Origin: Alphaproteobacteria bacterium
GTDB lineage: Bacteria; Pseudomonadota; Alphaproteobacteria; Ferrovibrionales; Ferrovibrionaceae
Length of the DNA: 64,000 nucleotides
Assembly (NCBI GenBank): GCA_947473805.1
Contig: CANJGB010000019.1
Coordinates: forward strand, 1 to 64,000
Direction of reading: 5' to 3'
Part shown: positions 1 to 9,600 of the stretch, piece by piece
Layout of the letters: each line of letters starts with the position of its first letter
How positions within the stretch are numbered: position 1 is the first letter of the stretch
Notes under the pieces: generated by a model
Told to the model about the DNA's origin: nothing
The model's database searches: none
What the model saw: only the letters and a program-made list of their open reading frames with translations
Made by a program: the position numbers and the translations under genes

Positions 1-91
1 CCGATATCTTCTCACCGCCATGCACAAGCCGCACCGCCTCCCGCTTGAACTCAAGCGTATAGCGCGCCTTCACTCCGTCCTTCATCCTCAT
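1..91 (-). CDS. IS3-type transposase OrfA, N-terminal fragment cut by window edge
   Basis: The minus strand carries ATG at 91-89 followed by 30 open codons running off the window. The peptide contains RYTLEFKREAVRLV, the typical N-terminal helix of the IS3/IS911 OrfA helix-turn-helix protein that binds the insertion-sequence ends. An AAGGGG ribosome-binding site lies just upstream. A second ATG at 85 is possible. Only the N-terminus is visible, so it cannot be said whether the element is intact. It points outward, with a damaged gene on its inner side, which suits an insertion-sequence border. The terminal inverted repeat was not identified. Confidence 0.72.
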   Translation of the reverse strand, partial: MRMKDGVKARYTLEFKREAVRLVHGGEKIS

Positions 92-150
92 ACCCCTTCG
101 CTGATCTGTTCCTATCAGCCAAGGGAGACGTCAGGCAGGGGCAAGCTCAG

Positions 151-1070
151 GTGTCTGGCGTGCGTGTGGAGATCGGTTTTGCGCTTGGTCTGGCCCTTGC
201 GGCAGGGACGCCTGCTGTTGCGCAGGTCGCGCCGCCGCAACTGGCCCCGACTCAACTTGCCCAGGCCGCCGCGCCTTCCGCCGCCCTGGCCAGCGTCGCC
301 GGCCTTCCGCTTTCCGCCCCAGCGCATCGGCGCCATCACCGCGGTGCTCGCGCCGTCCGCCGCGCCACCGCCCGCGCCGGCGACGCCGGCGTCGCAGCAG
401 CAACAGGCGCAGCCGGCCCAGAATCAGCCGCCGGCGTCCGGCCAGGGGGGGGCAAAATGCACCGCCACCTGGTGGAGGAAATGGATCGGCCACCAGGATC
501 GCCGGCCAGAGCACGGCCAGCGGCGCCTTCTTCGCCGGAAGCTTTCAGGCCGGCACGCAGCAGATCGGGCCCGGTGGCCAGGCGGCACAACTCGCGGCCC
601 AGGACGCCGCGAACTCTTTTTCCGAAGTGACCACATTCGACCAGTTGCGCAGCATCGCCTCAGGCTCGGCATCTTTCGCCGCCAATCCGGTCGCGCTGTC
701 CGGCTCCGGCACCGGGTTTTTCGGCTTCAGCAACACCATCAACTTCGCCGCGCGGACCATGACCGTGGCCGTGAACGGGAACTACACACTTGGTATCTCG
801 CCCAACTACAGTGGGTTGATCTACAGCGAAGTGTTCGACTGCTCCGCCCGCACCGGCAGTGCGTCCACCGGCCTCGGGATCAATTCCGTGTCCGACTCCG
901 CGAATTTCAGCCCCTCGTTCCTTGGCACCGGGCACACCGCTGTCATCAATCTCGCCGTGCTGAACAACACTTCCAACCGCACGTTGGCGCAGGCGTTCAA
1001 GGCCAGCCTCGCGCTTGACGATGGCGCCGGCCATTCCATGGCGGGCACCGGCGTCGCGCCGCGCAACTAG
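151..1070 (+). pseudogene. frameshifted exported repeat-rich protein (FecR-like outlier)
   Basis: The coding signal moves across all three forward frames. Frame 1 from GTG 151 encodes a signal peptide (hydrophobic GFALGLALAAG, cleavage after AVAQ) and a Pro/Ala/Gln-rich stretch. Around position 300 the sense moves to frame 2 (QRIGAITAVLAPSA, then a Gln-rich segment). It then moves to frame 3 after a run of eight G at 445-452. The frame-3 tail, ending at 1070, is rich in Gly, Ser, Thr and Asn, like a secreted beta-structured protein. Each switch needs one surplus base. The 8-G run is a natural slippage site, so this may be a decayed gene, a phase-variable gene or a sequence error. The family is not firmly recognised. 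The neighbouring transposase fits a decaying locus. Confidence 0.5.
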
Positions 1071-1184
1071 GCTGCCGCGGGCCACGGGCGGTCCCTCGAC
1101 CCTTAGCCGCTCGGGGGCGGCAAAGCGCGTTTCCCGCTTGGCTGGACAGGTTGCGGACCCCCCGGTAAAACCTTGGTCTGGTAG

Positions 1185-1202
1185 CCAAATCCCTTGATTT
1201 GG
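1185..1202 (+). promoter_or_regulatory. hairpin in the alaS leader
   Basis: CCAAATC-cctt-GATTTGG is a perfect 7-bp inverted repeat with a 4-nt loop, 26 nt before the alaS start. No T-tract follows, so it looks like an operator or RNA hairpin and not a terminator. E. coli AlaRS represses its own gene by binding a palindrome at the promoter, which makes autoregulation a reasonable but untested idea. Confidence 0.35.
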
Positions 1203-1228
1203 TGCATCTCCCCTCACAGGTAGCGTAC

Positions 1229-3886
1229 ATGGCCAGCGCGAACGACATCCGGCAGACCTTCCTCGGCTATTTCGGCGATGCCGGGCACGAGGTCGTGCCG
1301 TCCAGCCCGCTGGTCCCGCGCAACGACCCGACCTTGATGTTCACCAATGCCGGCATGGTGCAGTTCAAGAACGTCTTCACCGGCGCCGAGACGCGGACCT
1401 ACAAGCGCGCGACGACCAGCCAGAAGTGCGTCCGCGCCGGCGGCAAGCACAACGATCTCGATAATGTCGGCTACACCGCCCGGCACCACACCTTCTTCGA
1501 GATGCTCGGCAACTTCTCGTTCGGCGACTACTTCAAGGACCGCGCCATTGAACTGGCGTGGAACCTGATAACCAAGGAATTTGGCCTCGCCAAGGACCGG
1601 CTGACCGTCACCGTCTATCACGACGACGACGAGGCCTTTAACCTGTGGAAGAAGGTCGCCGGCCTGCCCGACAGCCGCATCATCCGCATCCCCACCGCCG
1701 ACAATTTCTGGGCCATGGGCGATACCGGCCCGTGCGGCCCGTGCTCGGAAATCTTCTTCGACCATGGCGACAAGATTCCGGGCGGCCCGCCGGGCAGCGC
1801 CGACGCCGATGGCGACCGCTTCATCGAGATCTGGAATCTCGTGTTCATGCAGTTCGAGCAGGTGACCAAGGCCGAGCGCGTCGCCCTGCCGCGGCCCAGC
1901 ATCGACACCGGCATGGGGCTGGAACGCCTCGCCGCCGTGCTGCAGGGCAAGCACGACAATTACGACATCGACCTGATGCGCGCGCTGATCGAGGCCTCGG
2001 CCGATGCCTCCGACGCCGACCCGGACGGCCCGCATAAGGTCAGCCACCGCGTCATCGCCGACCACCTGCGCTCAAGCTGTTTCCTCATCGCCGACGGCGT
2101 ACTGCCGTCGAACGAGGGGCGCGGCTACGTGCTGCGCCGGATCATGCGCCGCGCCATGCGCCATGCCGAACTGATGGGCTGCAAGGAGCCGCTGATGTGG
2201 CGCCTCGTGCCGGCGCTCATCGGCCAGATGGGTCTCGCTTACCCTGAGCTGTCGCGCGCCGAGAGCCTGATCAAGGAAACCCTGAAGCTGGAGGAGACCC
2301 GCTTCAAGCAGACGCTGGAACGCGGCCTGAAGCTGCTGGATGAGGAAATGGCCCGGCTGCCGTCCACCGCCGCCCTGCCGGGCGAGGTGGCGTTCAAGCT
2401 GTACGACACCTATGGCTTCCCGCTGGACCTGACGCAGGACGCCCTGCGCACGCTGAACCGCACCGTCGACACGGCCGGCTTCGACGCTGCCATGGCGCGG
2501 CAAAAGGCCGAGGCGCGCAAGCACTGGGCAGGCTCCGGCGAGGCCGCGACCGACACCGTCTGGTTCGAGATCCGCGACGAGAAGGGGGCCACCGAATTCC
2601 TCGGCTACGACACCGAGATGGCAGAGGGCCGCGTCGAGGCCATCGTCGTCGGCGGCAAGAAGGTCGAGACGGCGCAGCCGGGGGACGAGGTCCAGGTCGT
2701 CGTCAACCAGACCCCGTTCTATGCCGAAAGCGGTGGCCAGGCCGGCGATGCCGGCGTGCTGCGCACACCCGGCGGCAGCGTCGTCGAGGTCCACGACACG
2801 ATGAAGAAGCTGGGCGCGCTGCATGTCCATGCCGGCAAGGTTTCGGGCCAGCCGCTGAAGGTTGGCGATGTGGTCGAACTCCATGTCGATCACCAGCGCC
2901 GCTCTCGCGTGCGCGCCAACCACTCGGCGACCCACCTGCTGCACAAGGCATTGCGCCATCGTCTCGGCGATCATGTCAGCCAGAAGGGCTCGCTCGTCGC
3001 GCCCGACCGCCTGCGTTTCGACATCAGCCATCCGAAGCCCCTGACGGACGAGGACATCGCCGCCGTCGAGGCCGAGGTCAATGCCCGCATCCGCCGCAAT
3101 GGCGAGGTCGGCACCACGCTGATGACGCCGGACGAGGCGATCAAGGCCGGCGCCATGGCCCTGTTCGGCGAGAAGTACGGCGAGGAGGTGCGCGTGGTCG
3201 CCATGGGCGGCGACATCAACGAGCCGTTCTCGGTCGAGCTTTGCGGCGGCACCCATGTGGGCCGCACCGGCGACATCGCGTTGTTCAAGGTGGTGAGCGA
3301 GGGCGGCGTGTCCGCCGGCGTTCGCCGCATCGAGGCGCTGACCGGCGATGCTGCACGCGCCTGGTACGAGCAGGAGGCGCGCGCGCTGAAGGAAGCGGCG
3401 AACATCCTGCGCACCCAGCCGTCCGAGGTGCCGCAGCGCGTGACCGCCCTGCTGGATGAACGCCGCAAGCTCGAGCGCGAACTGTCCGACCTGCGGAAGA
3501 AGCTGGCCACCGGCGGCGGCGCGTCATCCGGCGGCGACACCAAGGAAATCGCCGGCGTGAAATACGCCTCGCGCCTGCTCGACAGCGTGCCCGCCAAGGA
3601 CCTGCGTGGCATGGCCGACGCGCTGAAAAAGGAACTCGGTTCGGGCGTCGTGGCGCTTGTCTCGGTCGCCGACGGCAAGGCCTCGCTGGTTGTTGCCGTC
3701 ACCGACGACCTGACCAAGCGCATCTCGTCGGTCGATCTCGTGCGTGCGGGTGCAGCGGCTCTCGGCGGCAAGGGTGGCGGTGGCCGCCCCGAATTCGCCC
3801 AGGCCGGCGGCCCCGAAGGCGACAAAGGCCAAGTGGCGCTCGACGCCATCGCTGCCGCGCTGGAATCAGTCCCGCAGGCGGCCTGA
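1229..3886 (+). CDS. alaS: alanyl-tRNA synthetase
   Basis: Cytoplasmic class II synthetase that charges tRNA-Ala with alanine and edits mischarged Ser/Gly. The 885-residue length is normal. The N-terminal catalytic domain shows [15 protein letters not shown] and the [12 protein letters not shown] region. The middle carries the tRNA-recognition helices. The editing domain has the metal-binding [12 protein letters not shown] and CGGTHV motifs, and a C-terminal DHHA1-type domain ends the protein. The start is placed at ATG 1229 ([10 protein letters not shown]), where similarity to the family begins; a GTG 30 nt upstream would add ten unsupported residues. A hairpin precedes it. It appears monocistronic, facing a convergent dioxygenase gene. 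Confidence 0.98.
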   Translation: MASANDIRQTFLGYFGDAGHEVVPSSPLVPRNDPTLMFTNAGMVQFKNVFTGAETRTYKRATTSQKCVRAGGKHNDLDNVGYTARHHTFFEMLGNFSFGDYFKDRAIELAWNLITKEFGLAKDRLTVTVYHDDDEAFNLWKKVAGLPDSRIIRIPTADNFWAMGDTGPCGPCSEIFFDHGDKIPGGPPGSADADGDRFIEIWNLVFMQFEQVTKAERVALPRPSIDTGMGLERLAAVLQGKHDNYDIDLMRALIEASADASDADPDGPHKVSHRVIADHLRSSCFLIADGVLPSNEGRGYVLRRIMRRAMRHAELMGCKEPLMWRLVPALIGQMGLAYPELSRAESLIKETLKLEETRFKQTLERGLKLLDEEMARLPSTAALPGEVAFKLYDTYGFPLDLTQDALRTLNRTVDTAGFDAAMARQKAEARKHWAGSGEAATDTVWFEIRDEKGATEFLGYDTEMAEGRVEAIVVGGKKVETAQPGDEVQVVVNQTPFYAESGGQAGDAGVLRTPGGSVVEVHDTMKKLGALHVHAGKVSGQPLKVGDVVELHVDHQRRSRVRANHSATHLLHKALRHRLGDHVSQKGSLVAPDRLRFDISHPKPLTDEDIAAVEAEVNARIRRNGEVGTTLMTPDEAIKAGAMALFGEKYGEEVRVVAMGGDINEPFSVELCGGTHVGRTGDIALFKVVSEGGVSAGVRRIEALTGDAARAWYEQEARALKEAANILRTQPSEVPQRVTALLDERRKLERELSDLRKKLATGGGASSGGDTKEIAGVKYASRLLDSVPAKDLRGMADALKKELGSGVVALVSVADGKASLVVAVTDDLTKRISSVDLVRAGAAALGGKGGGGRPEFAQAGGPEGDKGQVALDAIAAALESVPQAA

Positions 3887-3894
3887 GGCCGCCT
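3876..3894 (+). terminator. hairpin spanning the alaS stop codon
   Basis: AGGCGGCC-tga-GGCCGCCT is a perfect 8-bp stem whose 3-nt loop is the alaS stop codon itself. There is no T-run, so intrinsic termination is uncertain. It sits between the convergent ends of alaS and the dioxygenase gene. Confidence 0.35.
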
Positions 3895-3901
3895 CGTCGC
3901 C

Positions 3902-4729
3902 CTACGCCACCGCGTCCTGTTTCACACCGCGGTCGCGGTACGACGCCCAGACGCGGGTGAGGTAATCCAGCACTTCGGGGTCCTCGTCGCGTACCGGCGG
4001 CTTTTCCAGGTCCCAATGGCCGTAGCGGTCGGTGCCACGCGCCAGCAGCGCGCCGCGCCGGCCCAGCGAACAGGTGGCGCTCGCCGGCATGTACAGGATC
4101 GAATAGCCGATCCGGCGGTCATCGCTCTCATTGGCTTCCGAGCCATGCACCGTGCGCTCGTGGTGCAGCGAGAACTGACCGGCGCGCAGTTCCACATCGA
4201 CCGCCTTGCTCACGTCCACGCCGGGCAGGACCTGGCCGCGGGTCAGCATGCTCTTGGGGTTGAACGTCTCCTCATGCACGATATCCGGCCCCACATGGCT
4301 TTCCGACAGCACGCGCAGGCAGCCATTCTCGCGGTTGCTGTCGCTCAGCGCGACCCAAGCCTGCAGCGCGGTGACAGGCTCGATTCCCAAATAGACCGAA
4401 TCCCGGTGCCACGAGACGAAGCGGCCGTCACGGGCGTTCTTCGCCCAGACCGATGAGGAATAGATCAGGATGTCCGGTCCGATCAGCGATTCGATGCGGT
4501 CGAGGATGGCCGGGTGCGTCGCCACGTCGTGCAGCCAGGTGAAGATCAGGTGCGATTTCAGGCCCACCTCCTTCAGCGGATCCTGGCCGCTGCGCCGCTC
4601 CCAGTCCTCCAGCTTCGCCCGCCGTGCGGCCGCCTCGGTGGTCGTCAGCGCGGTAAACGGGTGCAGGTGGCCCTGACGGTTATAGGTGGCGACTTCCGCC
4701 GCCGACAGCGCGCCGCGATTAGCCGCCAT
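3902..4729 (-). CDS. phytanoyl-CoA dioxygenase (PhyH) family protein
   Basis: Predicted non-haem Fe(II)/2-oxoglutarate oxygenase of 275 residues. The facial triad is visible: H108-x-D110 in VSWHRDSVYLG and the distal H195 in RTVHGSEAN, with Arg residues about ten positions on for 2-oxoglutarate. PhyH-family members hydroxylate many small molecules (acyl-CoAs, ectoine, phosphonates), and nothing here fixes the substrate. There is no signal peptide, so it is cytoplasmic. It lies alone between convergent alaS and the divergent channel gene, with a 115-bp divergent promoter region. Confidence 0.85.
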   Translation of the reverse strand: MAANRGALSAAEVATYNRQGHLHPFTALTTTEAAARRAKLEDWERRSGQDPLKEVGLKSHLIFTWLHDVATHPAILDRIESLIGPDILIYSSSVWAKNARDGRFVSWHRDSVYLGIEPVTALQAWVALSDSNRENGCLRVLSESHVGPDIVHEETFNPKSMLTRGQVLPGVDVSKAVDVELRAGQFSLHHERTVHGSEANESDDRRIGYSILYMPASATCSLGRRGALLARGTDRYGHWDLEKPPVRDEDPEVLDYLTRVWASYRDRGVKQDAVA

Positions 4730-4844
4730 GATATTCCCTCCCGTTTATTGTGCTTTGTCGCTTGCGCCATTTTGCCACGCGCCCGATGGCGGCGTAAACT
4801 GTGACAGTCCCGCTCGGGGACCGTGAGCGGGGGAACAGGGGCGC

Positions 4845-5990
4845 ATGGAGGCTACGCGCAAGAGGCTGTACGGCTGGGTGGCCGATGGCGGCCACGGCAC
4901 CGGCCACGCCCTGGTCATGCTCCTCATTATCAGCGCCGTTGCCGCCTCGGTCGGCGCCGCCATGGTCGAAACCGTGCCCGATGCCGGACCGCTCGCCGAC
5001 GATTTCGTCTGGTGGGCCGACCGCTACGCCGCGATCCTGTTTTCCGTCGAGTACATTGCCCGCATCTGGCTGACGCCCGACGGCGATATCGGCATCGCCG
5101 CCGGCGGTGCCGCCCGCGCCCGCTGGGCCTATTTCCGCTCGTTCTACGGCATCGTCGATCTCATCGCCGTATTGCCGGCCTGGGCCGCCTTCGTGGTGCC
5201 GGTGGGGCGCGAATTCTTCGAACTGGTCGGCGTGCTGACGCTGCTGAAGCTCGCCCGCTACATGTCGGCTTTGCCGCTGGTCGGCGCGGTGCTGAAGCGC
5301 GAGGGCCGCTCGCTAATGGCGGCAGCCACCACTATGGCGGTGCTGCTCGTCATCGTGTCTACCGTGATGTACCTGCTGGAACGTCACGCCCAGCCCGAGG
5401 TGTTCAGTTCTATCCCCAACACCATGTGGTGGGGCATCGTCACCATGGCGACGGTCGGCTACGGCGACATGTCGCCGATCACGCCGGTTGGCCGGGTGTT
5501 CGGCGGCTTCACCATGATGCTGGGCATCGCCATGTTTGCGGTGCCCGCCGGTATCCTGGCGACCGGCTTCGCCGAGGAACTGAAGAAGCGCGACTTCGTC
5601 GTCTCGTGGCGCCTGGTCGCCCGCGTGCCTTTCTTCGCCCGCCTCGATGCCGCCCGCATCGCCAGCATTGCCGGCCTGCTGCACGCGCAGATCGTGCCGC
5701 CCAACACCGTCATCGTCCGCAAGGGCGACCCGGCCGACGCCATGTTCTTCATCATGGAAGGCGAGGTGGAGGTCGATGTCCAGCCGCAACCCGTGCGCCT
5801 CAAGGCCGGCCAGTTCTTCGGCGAGGTGGCGTTGCTCCGCGACCTGCAGCGCACCGCGACCGTGAGTGCGGTCAGTGAATGCCGCCTGCTGACCCTCGAC
5901 GTCGCCGACTTCCGCCGCCTGATCGAGACGCACCCCGACCTGAAAACCGAAATCGAACGCGTCGCCAGCCAGCGCCAGCCGGGAGAGTAG
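4845..5990 (+). CDS. cyclic-nucleotide-gated potassium channel
   Basis: Inner-membrane K+ channel of 381 residues resembling the bacterial MloK1 group. Hydrophobic segments S1-S4 span about residues 20-150. S4 carries few basic residues (K135, R138), as in weakly voltage-dependent CNG channels. The pore has the K+ filter TVGYGD at 203-208. A C-terminal cNMP-binding domain covers about 250-370 and contains the phosphate-binding cassette FFGEVALLRDLQRTATV, with the Glu and Arg that bind the cyclic nucleotide. The start is ATG 4845. Ligand-gated opening by cAMP is the likely behaviour. A class III cyclase lies at 55885 in this window. Confidence 0.93.
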   Translation: MEATRKRLYGWVADGGHGTGHALVMLLIISAVAASVGAAMVETVPDAGPLADDFVWWADRYAAILFSVEYIARIWLTPDGDIGIAAGGAARARWAYFRSFYGIVDLIAVLPAWAAFVVPVGREFFELVGVLTLLKLARYMSALPLVGAVLKREGRSLMAAATTMAVLLVIVSTVMYLLERHAQPEVFSSIPNTMWWGIVTMATVGYGDMSPITPVGRVFGGFTMMLGIAMFAVPAGILATGFAEELKKRDFVVSWRLVARVPFFARLDAARIASIAGLLHAQIVPPNTVIVRKGDPADAMFFIMEGEVEVDVQPQPVRLKAGQFFGEVALLRDLQRTATVSAVSECRLLTLDVADFRRLIETHPDLKTEIERVASQRQPGE

Positions 5991-6017
5991 GCGGCCGCTC
6001 CCGTCTCTCCGTTCGTC

Positions 6018-6040
6018 ATGCCCGGGCTGGTCCCAGGCAT
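6018..6040. repeat. REP-like palindrome (ATGCCcGGG / CCCaGGCAT)
   Basis: Within CGTCATGCCCGGGCTGGTCC and the following bases, ATGCCcGGG pairs with CCCaGGCAT around a 5-nt loop, with one C-A mismatch. This wording (CGTCATGCCCGGGCT then GGCATCCACG) resembles dispersed intergenic palindromes common in alphaproteobacteria. It sits between convergent genes and may also end their transcripts. No second copy was noticed in the window. Confidence 0.55.
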
Positions 6041-6062
6041 CCACGTTTTGGGTCGTTCGCTC

Positions 6063-7073
6063 CTAAAGCTCGACGTTTGGGCCAGTCGCTTTTGGCCGGC
6101 CTTGCAGTTCTTTCGCCTTGCGCACGTCGGCGGTTGCTTCGTCGGAACGGTTCAGCGCCAGCAGTACCTTCGCGCGCCGCTCGTAGGACAATCGGTGCCC
6201 GGGGTCGGCCGCAACTGCTGCTGTAAGGTCCTCAAGTGCGCGAACCATATCGCCCTGCGCGAACCGTGTTTCTCCACGATTGGACAGCGCCGCCGCGTAA
6301 CCCGGCCGAGCCTTCAGGGCTGCATCGAAGTCGGCAATTGCCTCGGTAAGTTTGCCTTGCCGGCGCAACGCTTCACCCCGATTTCCCAAAGCGGGAGCAT
6401 AGGTAGGCAGAAGTTTCAGCGCTGTCGTGTAGTCGGCAACAGCCCGGTCAAGGTCGCCTTTGCGCGCGAACAGCGTGCCACGATTGTTCAGCGCCGCCGC
6501 AAGTGTGGGGTCGAGCCCGATGGCAGCGCTGAAATCCGCCACCGCGCGATCGAGGTCGCCTTTGCGTAGATAGGCGAGTCCTCGGTCCGAATAGGCTGGC
6601 GCATGCGTCGGATTTAGCTTCAACGCTTGGTTCAGGTCTGCAATGGCATCGTTGAATCGGCCGCGCGTCAACGCGGTATCAGCCCGACCCACCCACGCAT
6701 CAAGCAGCTTCGGGTCCAGTTTCAACGTCTGATCATAGTCCGCTTTCGCACGGTCGGTCTGGCCAAGTCGCAGATAGGCAACCGCACGCCCGAACCATGC
6801 CCGCGATTGCGCAGGGTCGAACTCCAGTGCGGCGGCACAGTCGGTAATGGCAAGCTTGAACTCGCGCTTCGAATTCTGGGCCAGGCAGCGGCCGGCAAGT
6901 GCCGCCCCGCGATTTTTATCGCTCAGCTTGCCGTCGGCGAGAATAGTGCTGCACGCGGCGATGCGTGGTTCCGCCGGGCCGTCGGCCAAGCAGGTCTGAA
7001 CCGGGGTCGCGGCATTCTGCGCCTTTGCCGTGATTGGCAACGATAGTGCGAGAATGAAGAGAACTTTTCGCAT
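6063..7073 (-). CDS. exported TPR-repeat protein
   Basis: 336 residues with a Sec signal peptide (MRKVLFILALSLPITAKA, cleavage near residue 18), so it is periplasmic or envelope-attached. Residues 55-325 are tandem 34-residue TPR units with the usual W/G/Y/A/P pattern, for example AWFGRAVAYLRLGQTDRAKA, AYSDRGLAYLRKGDLDRAVA and ALNNRGTLFARKGDLDRAVA. TPRs are protein-protein scaffolds and no catalytic motif is seen. Third codon positions look somewhat less GC-biased than in neighbouring genes, by eye. It ends 9 bp before the next minus-strand gene and may be co-transcribed with it. The partner is unknown. Confidence 0.85.
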   Translation of the reverse strand: MRKVLFILALSLPITAKAQNAATPVQTCLADGPAEPRIAACSTILADGKLSDKNRGAALAGRCLAQNSKREFKLAITDCAAALEFDPAQSRAWFGRAVAYLRLGQTDRAKADYDQTLKLDPKLLDAWVGRADTALTRGRFNDAIADLNQALKLNPTHAPAYSDRGLAYLRKGDLDRAVADFSAAIGLDPTLAAALNNRGTLFARKGDLDRAVADYTTALKLLPTYAPALGNRGEALRRQGKLTEAIADFDAALKARPGYAAALSNRGETRFAQGDMVRALEDLTAAVAADPGHRLSYERRAKVLLALNRSDEATADVRKAKELQGRPKATGPNVEL

Positions 7074-7081
7074 ATCCCGCC

Positions 7082-7906
7082 TCAGTAATTGATCGCCCTC
7101 AGCGCGCCGCCATCCACCGCAATCGCCTGGGCGGTGATCTGGCCTGACAGCGGCGAGGCGAGCAGCAGCACCAGCGGCGCGATGTCGGCGCCGTAGAGTA
7201 CGCGGCCCGTCGGCACGAAGCTGTTGAACCGCGCCTCGACCTGGTCCGGCGTCTCGCCCAGCTGTTTGGCCCGCGCCGCGACATGGTCCTTGAACCGGCC
7301 GGTGTCGACGGAATGCGGATGCACCACGTTGACGGTGATGCCGTACGCCGCGCTTTCCTCCGACAATTGCCGGGCGAACACCGAGAGCGCCGCATTGCCG
7401 AGGCCCTGCGGCAGGGTCGAGCCGGGGTTCATGATTTCGTCGCCACGCTGTACCGTGCGCGCCGCGGTGCCGCCGATCAGCACGATGCGCCCGCCGCCCG
7501 CTTTCCGCATATGCGGCAGGACCAGGCGCGAGCAGCGGATCGCCGGCATGGTCTTGCCGTGGATGCGCGCCAGCACCTGCTCGTCGGTGGCGTCCTCGAC
7601 CTTCTTCGGCGTGCTGTCCACGTTGGCGGTGGCATTGTTGACCAGCACGTCGATGCGGCCGAACTCCCGCGCCGCGCCCTCGATCACCGCGCGGCAGCCG
7701 TCCCCGGTCTTCAGGTCGGCGACGACCGCGACGCAGCGCACGCCGGCCTGGCGTATCTCCGCCGCGGTTGCCTCCAGCTTCGCCCCGTCACGGGCGCAGA
7801 TCATGAGGTTGGCGCCCTCGGCCGCGAAGGCGAGGGCCAGGTCGCGGCCCAGGCCCCGGCTGGCGCCGGTGACCACCACGGTGGTGTCTTTCAGTTTCAG
7901 GTCCAT
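7082..7906 (-). CDS. SDR-fold protein lacking the catalytic residues
   Basis: 274-residue Rossmann protein starting at ATG 7906 (MDLKLKDTTVVVTGASRGLG). The glycine-rich dinucleotide motif TGASRGLG and the structural VNNATA segment are intact. The region that should hold the Ser and YxxxK reads IVLIGGTAAR and PQGLGNAALSVFARQ. Tyr is therefore replaced by Gln and Lys by Asn, and the Ser position appears as Gly. Classical SDR dehydrogenase chemistry is thus unlikely. It may bind NAD(P) and act structurally, or use other residues. It is divergent from the amidohydrolase operon at 8001 with a 94-bp gap, suggesting related roles. Confidence 0.85.
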   Translation of the reverse strand: MDLKLKDTTVVVTGASRGLGRDLALAFAAEGANLMICARDGAKLEATAAEIRQAGVRCVAVVADLKTGDGCRAVIEGAAREFGRIDVLVNNATANVDSTPKKVEDATDEQVLARIHGKTMPAIRCSRLVLPHMRKAGGGRIVLIGGTAARTVQRGDEIMNPGSTLPQGLGNAALSVFARQLSEESAAYGITVNVVHPHSVDTGRFKDHVAARAKQLGETPDQVEARFNSFVPTGRVLYGADIAPLVLLLASPLSGQITAQAIAVDGGALRAINY

Positions 7907-8000
7907 GGCGTGGACAGTATCGGCCGGCTTCAGTTTTTTGAAGGGCTGCCCGGCGCCTTCCTGTATTCTCCGCCGCAAGACGTGTGGAGGAGAAACGCCC

Positions 8001-8816
8001 GTGGAAATCGTCGATGCCCACCAGCATGTGGGAACCCTGGCGGACGCCATGCCGAAAAGCGACAACCCGGTCGGGCAGGAGATTGCGGTCGAAACCGACG
8101 CCGCCCAGCGCATCCGGCTCATGGACGCGGTCGGCGTGTCGTGGGCGGTGCTCCAGCCCAGCCACGGCTACCTGCGCCCCGACGGCATCAAGGACACCAT
8201 GCGGGTCAACGACCGCATGGCCAGCTACCGCAAGGTCGCGCCCGACCGCTTCCGCGCCATCCTCGGCACCGTCGAGCCGCTGCATGGCGAGCGCAGCCTG
8301 CCCGAGATTGATCGCTGCAAGCACGAGCTGAAGCTCGACGGCCTGTCGTGGCATCACCGCTTCGCCGGCTGCTTCATCGACAGCAAGTGGATGTGGCCCA
8401 TCCTGCGCCGCATGGTCGAGCTGAAGTTCGTGCCGCTGATCCACGTCAACGTCGATTCCAGCATCGAGGCGCACTGGCGGCTGCAACGCCTGGCCAAGGA
8501 GTTCCCGGAACTCACCTTCATGGCGCTGGACGGCCTGTGGTCGTACGAGCGCGCCCGCCATGTGTTCGAAACCGCGTCGATGACGCCGAATGTCATCTGG
8601 GATATCGGCGGGCCGATCAACTACATCACCATCGAGGAATGGGTGGCGAAGAACGGCGCGGAGACGATCTGCTTCTCCGCCGATCTGGCCTATGCCGGCG
8701 ACGTGGTGCACAAGCCCAAGCTGCTGGACCAGGTCGAGCGCGCCAGGGTACCCGATGCCGACAAGGCGAAGATCCTCGGCGGCAACATGCGCACCCTGTT
8801 CCGCCTGACCGCATGA
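8001..8816 (+). CDS. amidohydrolase-2 family protein
   Basis: 271-residue TIM-barrel protein of the amidohydrolase-2 (ACMSD/LigW-like) group. The start is GTG 8001, fixed by a GGAGGAG ribosome-binding site at 7986-7992. VDAHQHVGTL near the N-terminus gives the metal-binding HxH. Later strands carry LSWHHRFAG, PLIHVNVDS and CFSADLAYAGD, consistent with His/Asp metal ligands. Family members hydrolyse or decarboxylate ring acids and lactones; the substrate is unknown. It is the first gene of a tight operon: its stop overlaps the next start (ATGA). Confidence 0.85.
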   Translation: MEIVDAHQHVGTLADAMPKSDNPVGQEIAVETDAAQRIRLMDAVGVSWAVLQPSHGYLRPDGIKDTMRVNDRMASYRKVAPDRFRAILGTVEPLHGERSLPEIDRCKHELKLDGLSWHHRFAGCFIDSKWMWPILRRMVELKFVPLIHVNVDSSIEAHWRLQRLAKEFPELTFMALDGLWSYERARHVFETASMTPNVIWDIGGPINYITIEEWVAKNGAETICFSADLAYAGDVVHKPKLLDQVERARVPDADKAKILGGNMRTLFRLTA

Positions 8817-9589
8817 GCGAGCGTCCCGTCGCCATCGTCACCGGCGCGGCGCGGCCCTGGGGCATTGGCCGCGCCACCGCGCTCGACCTCGCGCGGCGTG
8901 GCTATGACATCGTCATCGCCGACCTGCGCGCCGACTGGGGCGCGGAGGCCGAGGCGGAGGTGCGCGCAACAGGCGCTGCGGCCCTGTTTGTCGAAACCGA
9001 CGTGTCAAACCGCGCCAGCGTCTTCGCCATGGTGGATCGCGCCGTGGCCACGTTCGGCCGCGTCGATGCGCTGCTGAACGTCGCCGCGATACATGGGCGC
9101 ATCAGCACCGAGGATTTCACCGATGAACAATTCCACCAGGTCATCGGCGTCGATCTGCTGGGGCCCATGCTGTGCGCCCAGGCGGTCATCGCGCCGATGA
9201 AGGCGCGCAACTATGGCCGCATCGTCAATGTCGCCTCCACCTCGCCCTATCGTGTGCCGGCGCGCGAGTACCCGGTTTCGCTCTACAACGCCGCCAAGGG
9301 CGGGTTGATCGCCTGGACGAAATCCGCCGCCATGGAGCTGGCTCCCTACGGTATCGTGACCACCGTGGTCGCCGTCGGCGCCACCTCGACCCGCATGGGC
9401 GCGGAGAAGGGGCCGAGCGCGCGGTACAACGAGTTCATGGAAAAGGAACTGCACGACGCGCCGCCCTGGGGCCGGCTCAGCACCGTCGCCGAGGTGGCCG
9501 AGGTGCTGGCCGATGTCGCCACGGCGAAGAACCACCTGCTGCTGGGCGCGACGATTCACGCCAGCGCCGGCCGCGTCATGGGAATTTGA
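8813..9589 (+). CDS. SDR family NAD(P)-dependent oxidoreductase
   Basis: 258-residue classical SDR, starting in a 4-bp overlap with the amidohydrolase stop. It has the cofactor motif TGAARPWGIG (a looser Gly motif than usual, with a PWG insertion as in FabI-like divergent members), LLNVAAIHG in place of NNAG, catalytic Ser in VASTSPY, and Y-N-A-A-K as YxxxK. It should reduce or oxidise a small carbonyl/alcohol. Its position between an amidohydrolase and a ferredoxin-fold protein suggests one catabolic or modification pathway. Confidence 0.9.
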   Translation: MSERPVAIVTGAARPWGIGRATALDLARRGYDIVIADLRADWGAEAEAEVRATGAAALFVETDVSNRASVFAMVDRAVATFGRVDALLNVAAIHGRISTEDFTDEQFHQVIGVDLLGPMLCAQAVIAPMKARNYGRIVNVASTSPYRVPAREYPVSLYNAAKGGLIAWTKSAAMELAPYGIVTTVVAVGATSTRMGAEKGPSARYNEFMEKELHDAPPWGRLSTVAEVAEVLADVATAKNHLLLGATIHASAGRVMGI

Positions 9590-9600
9590 GGGAGACAGAG

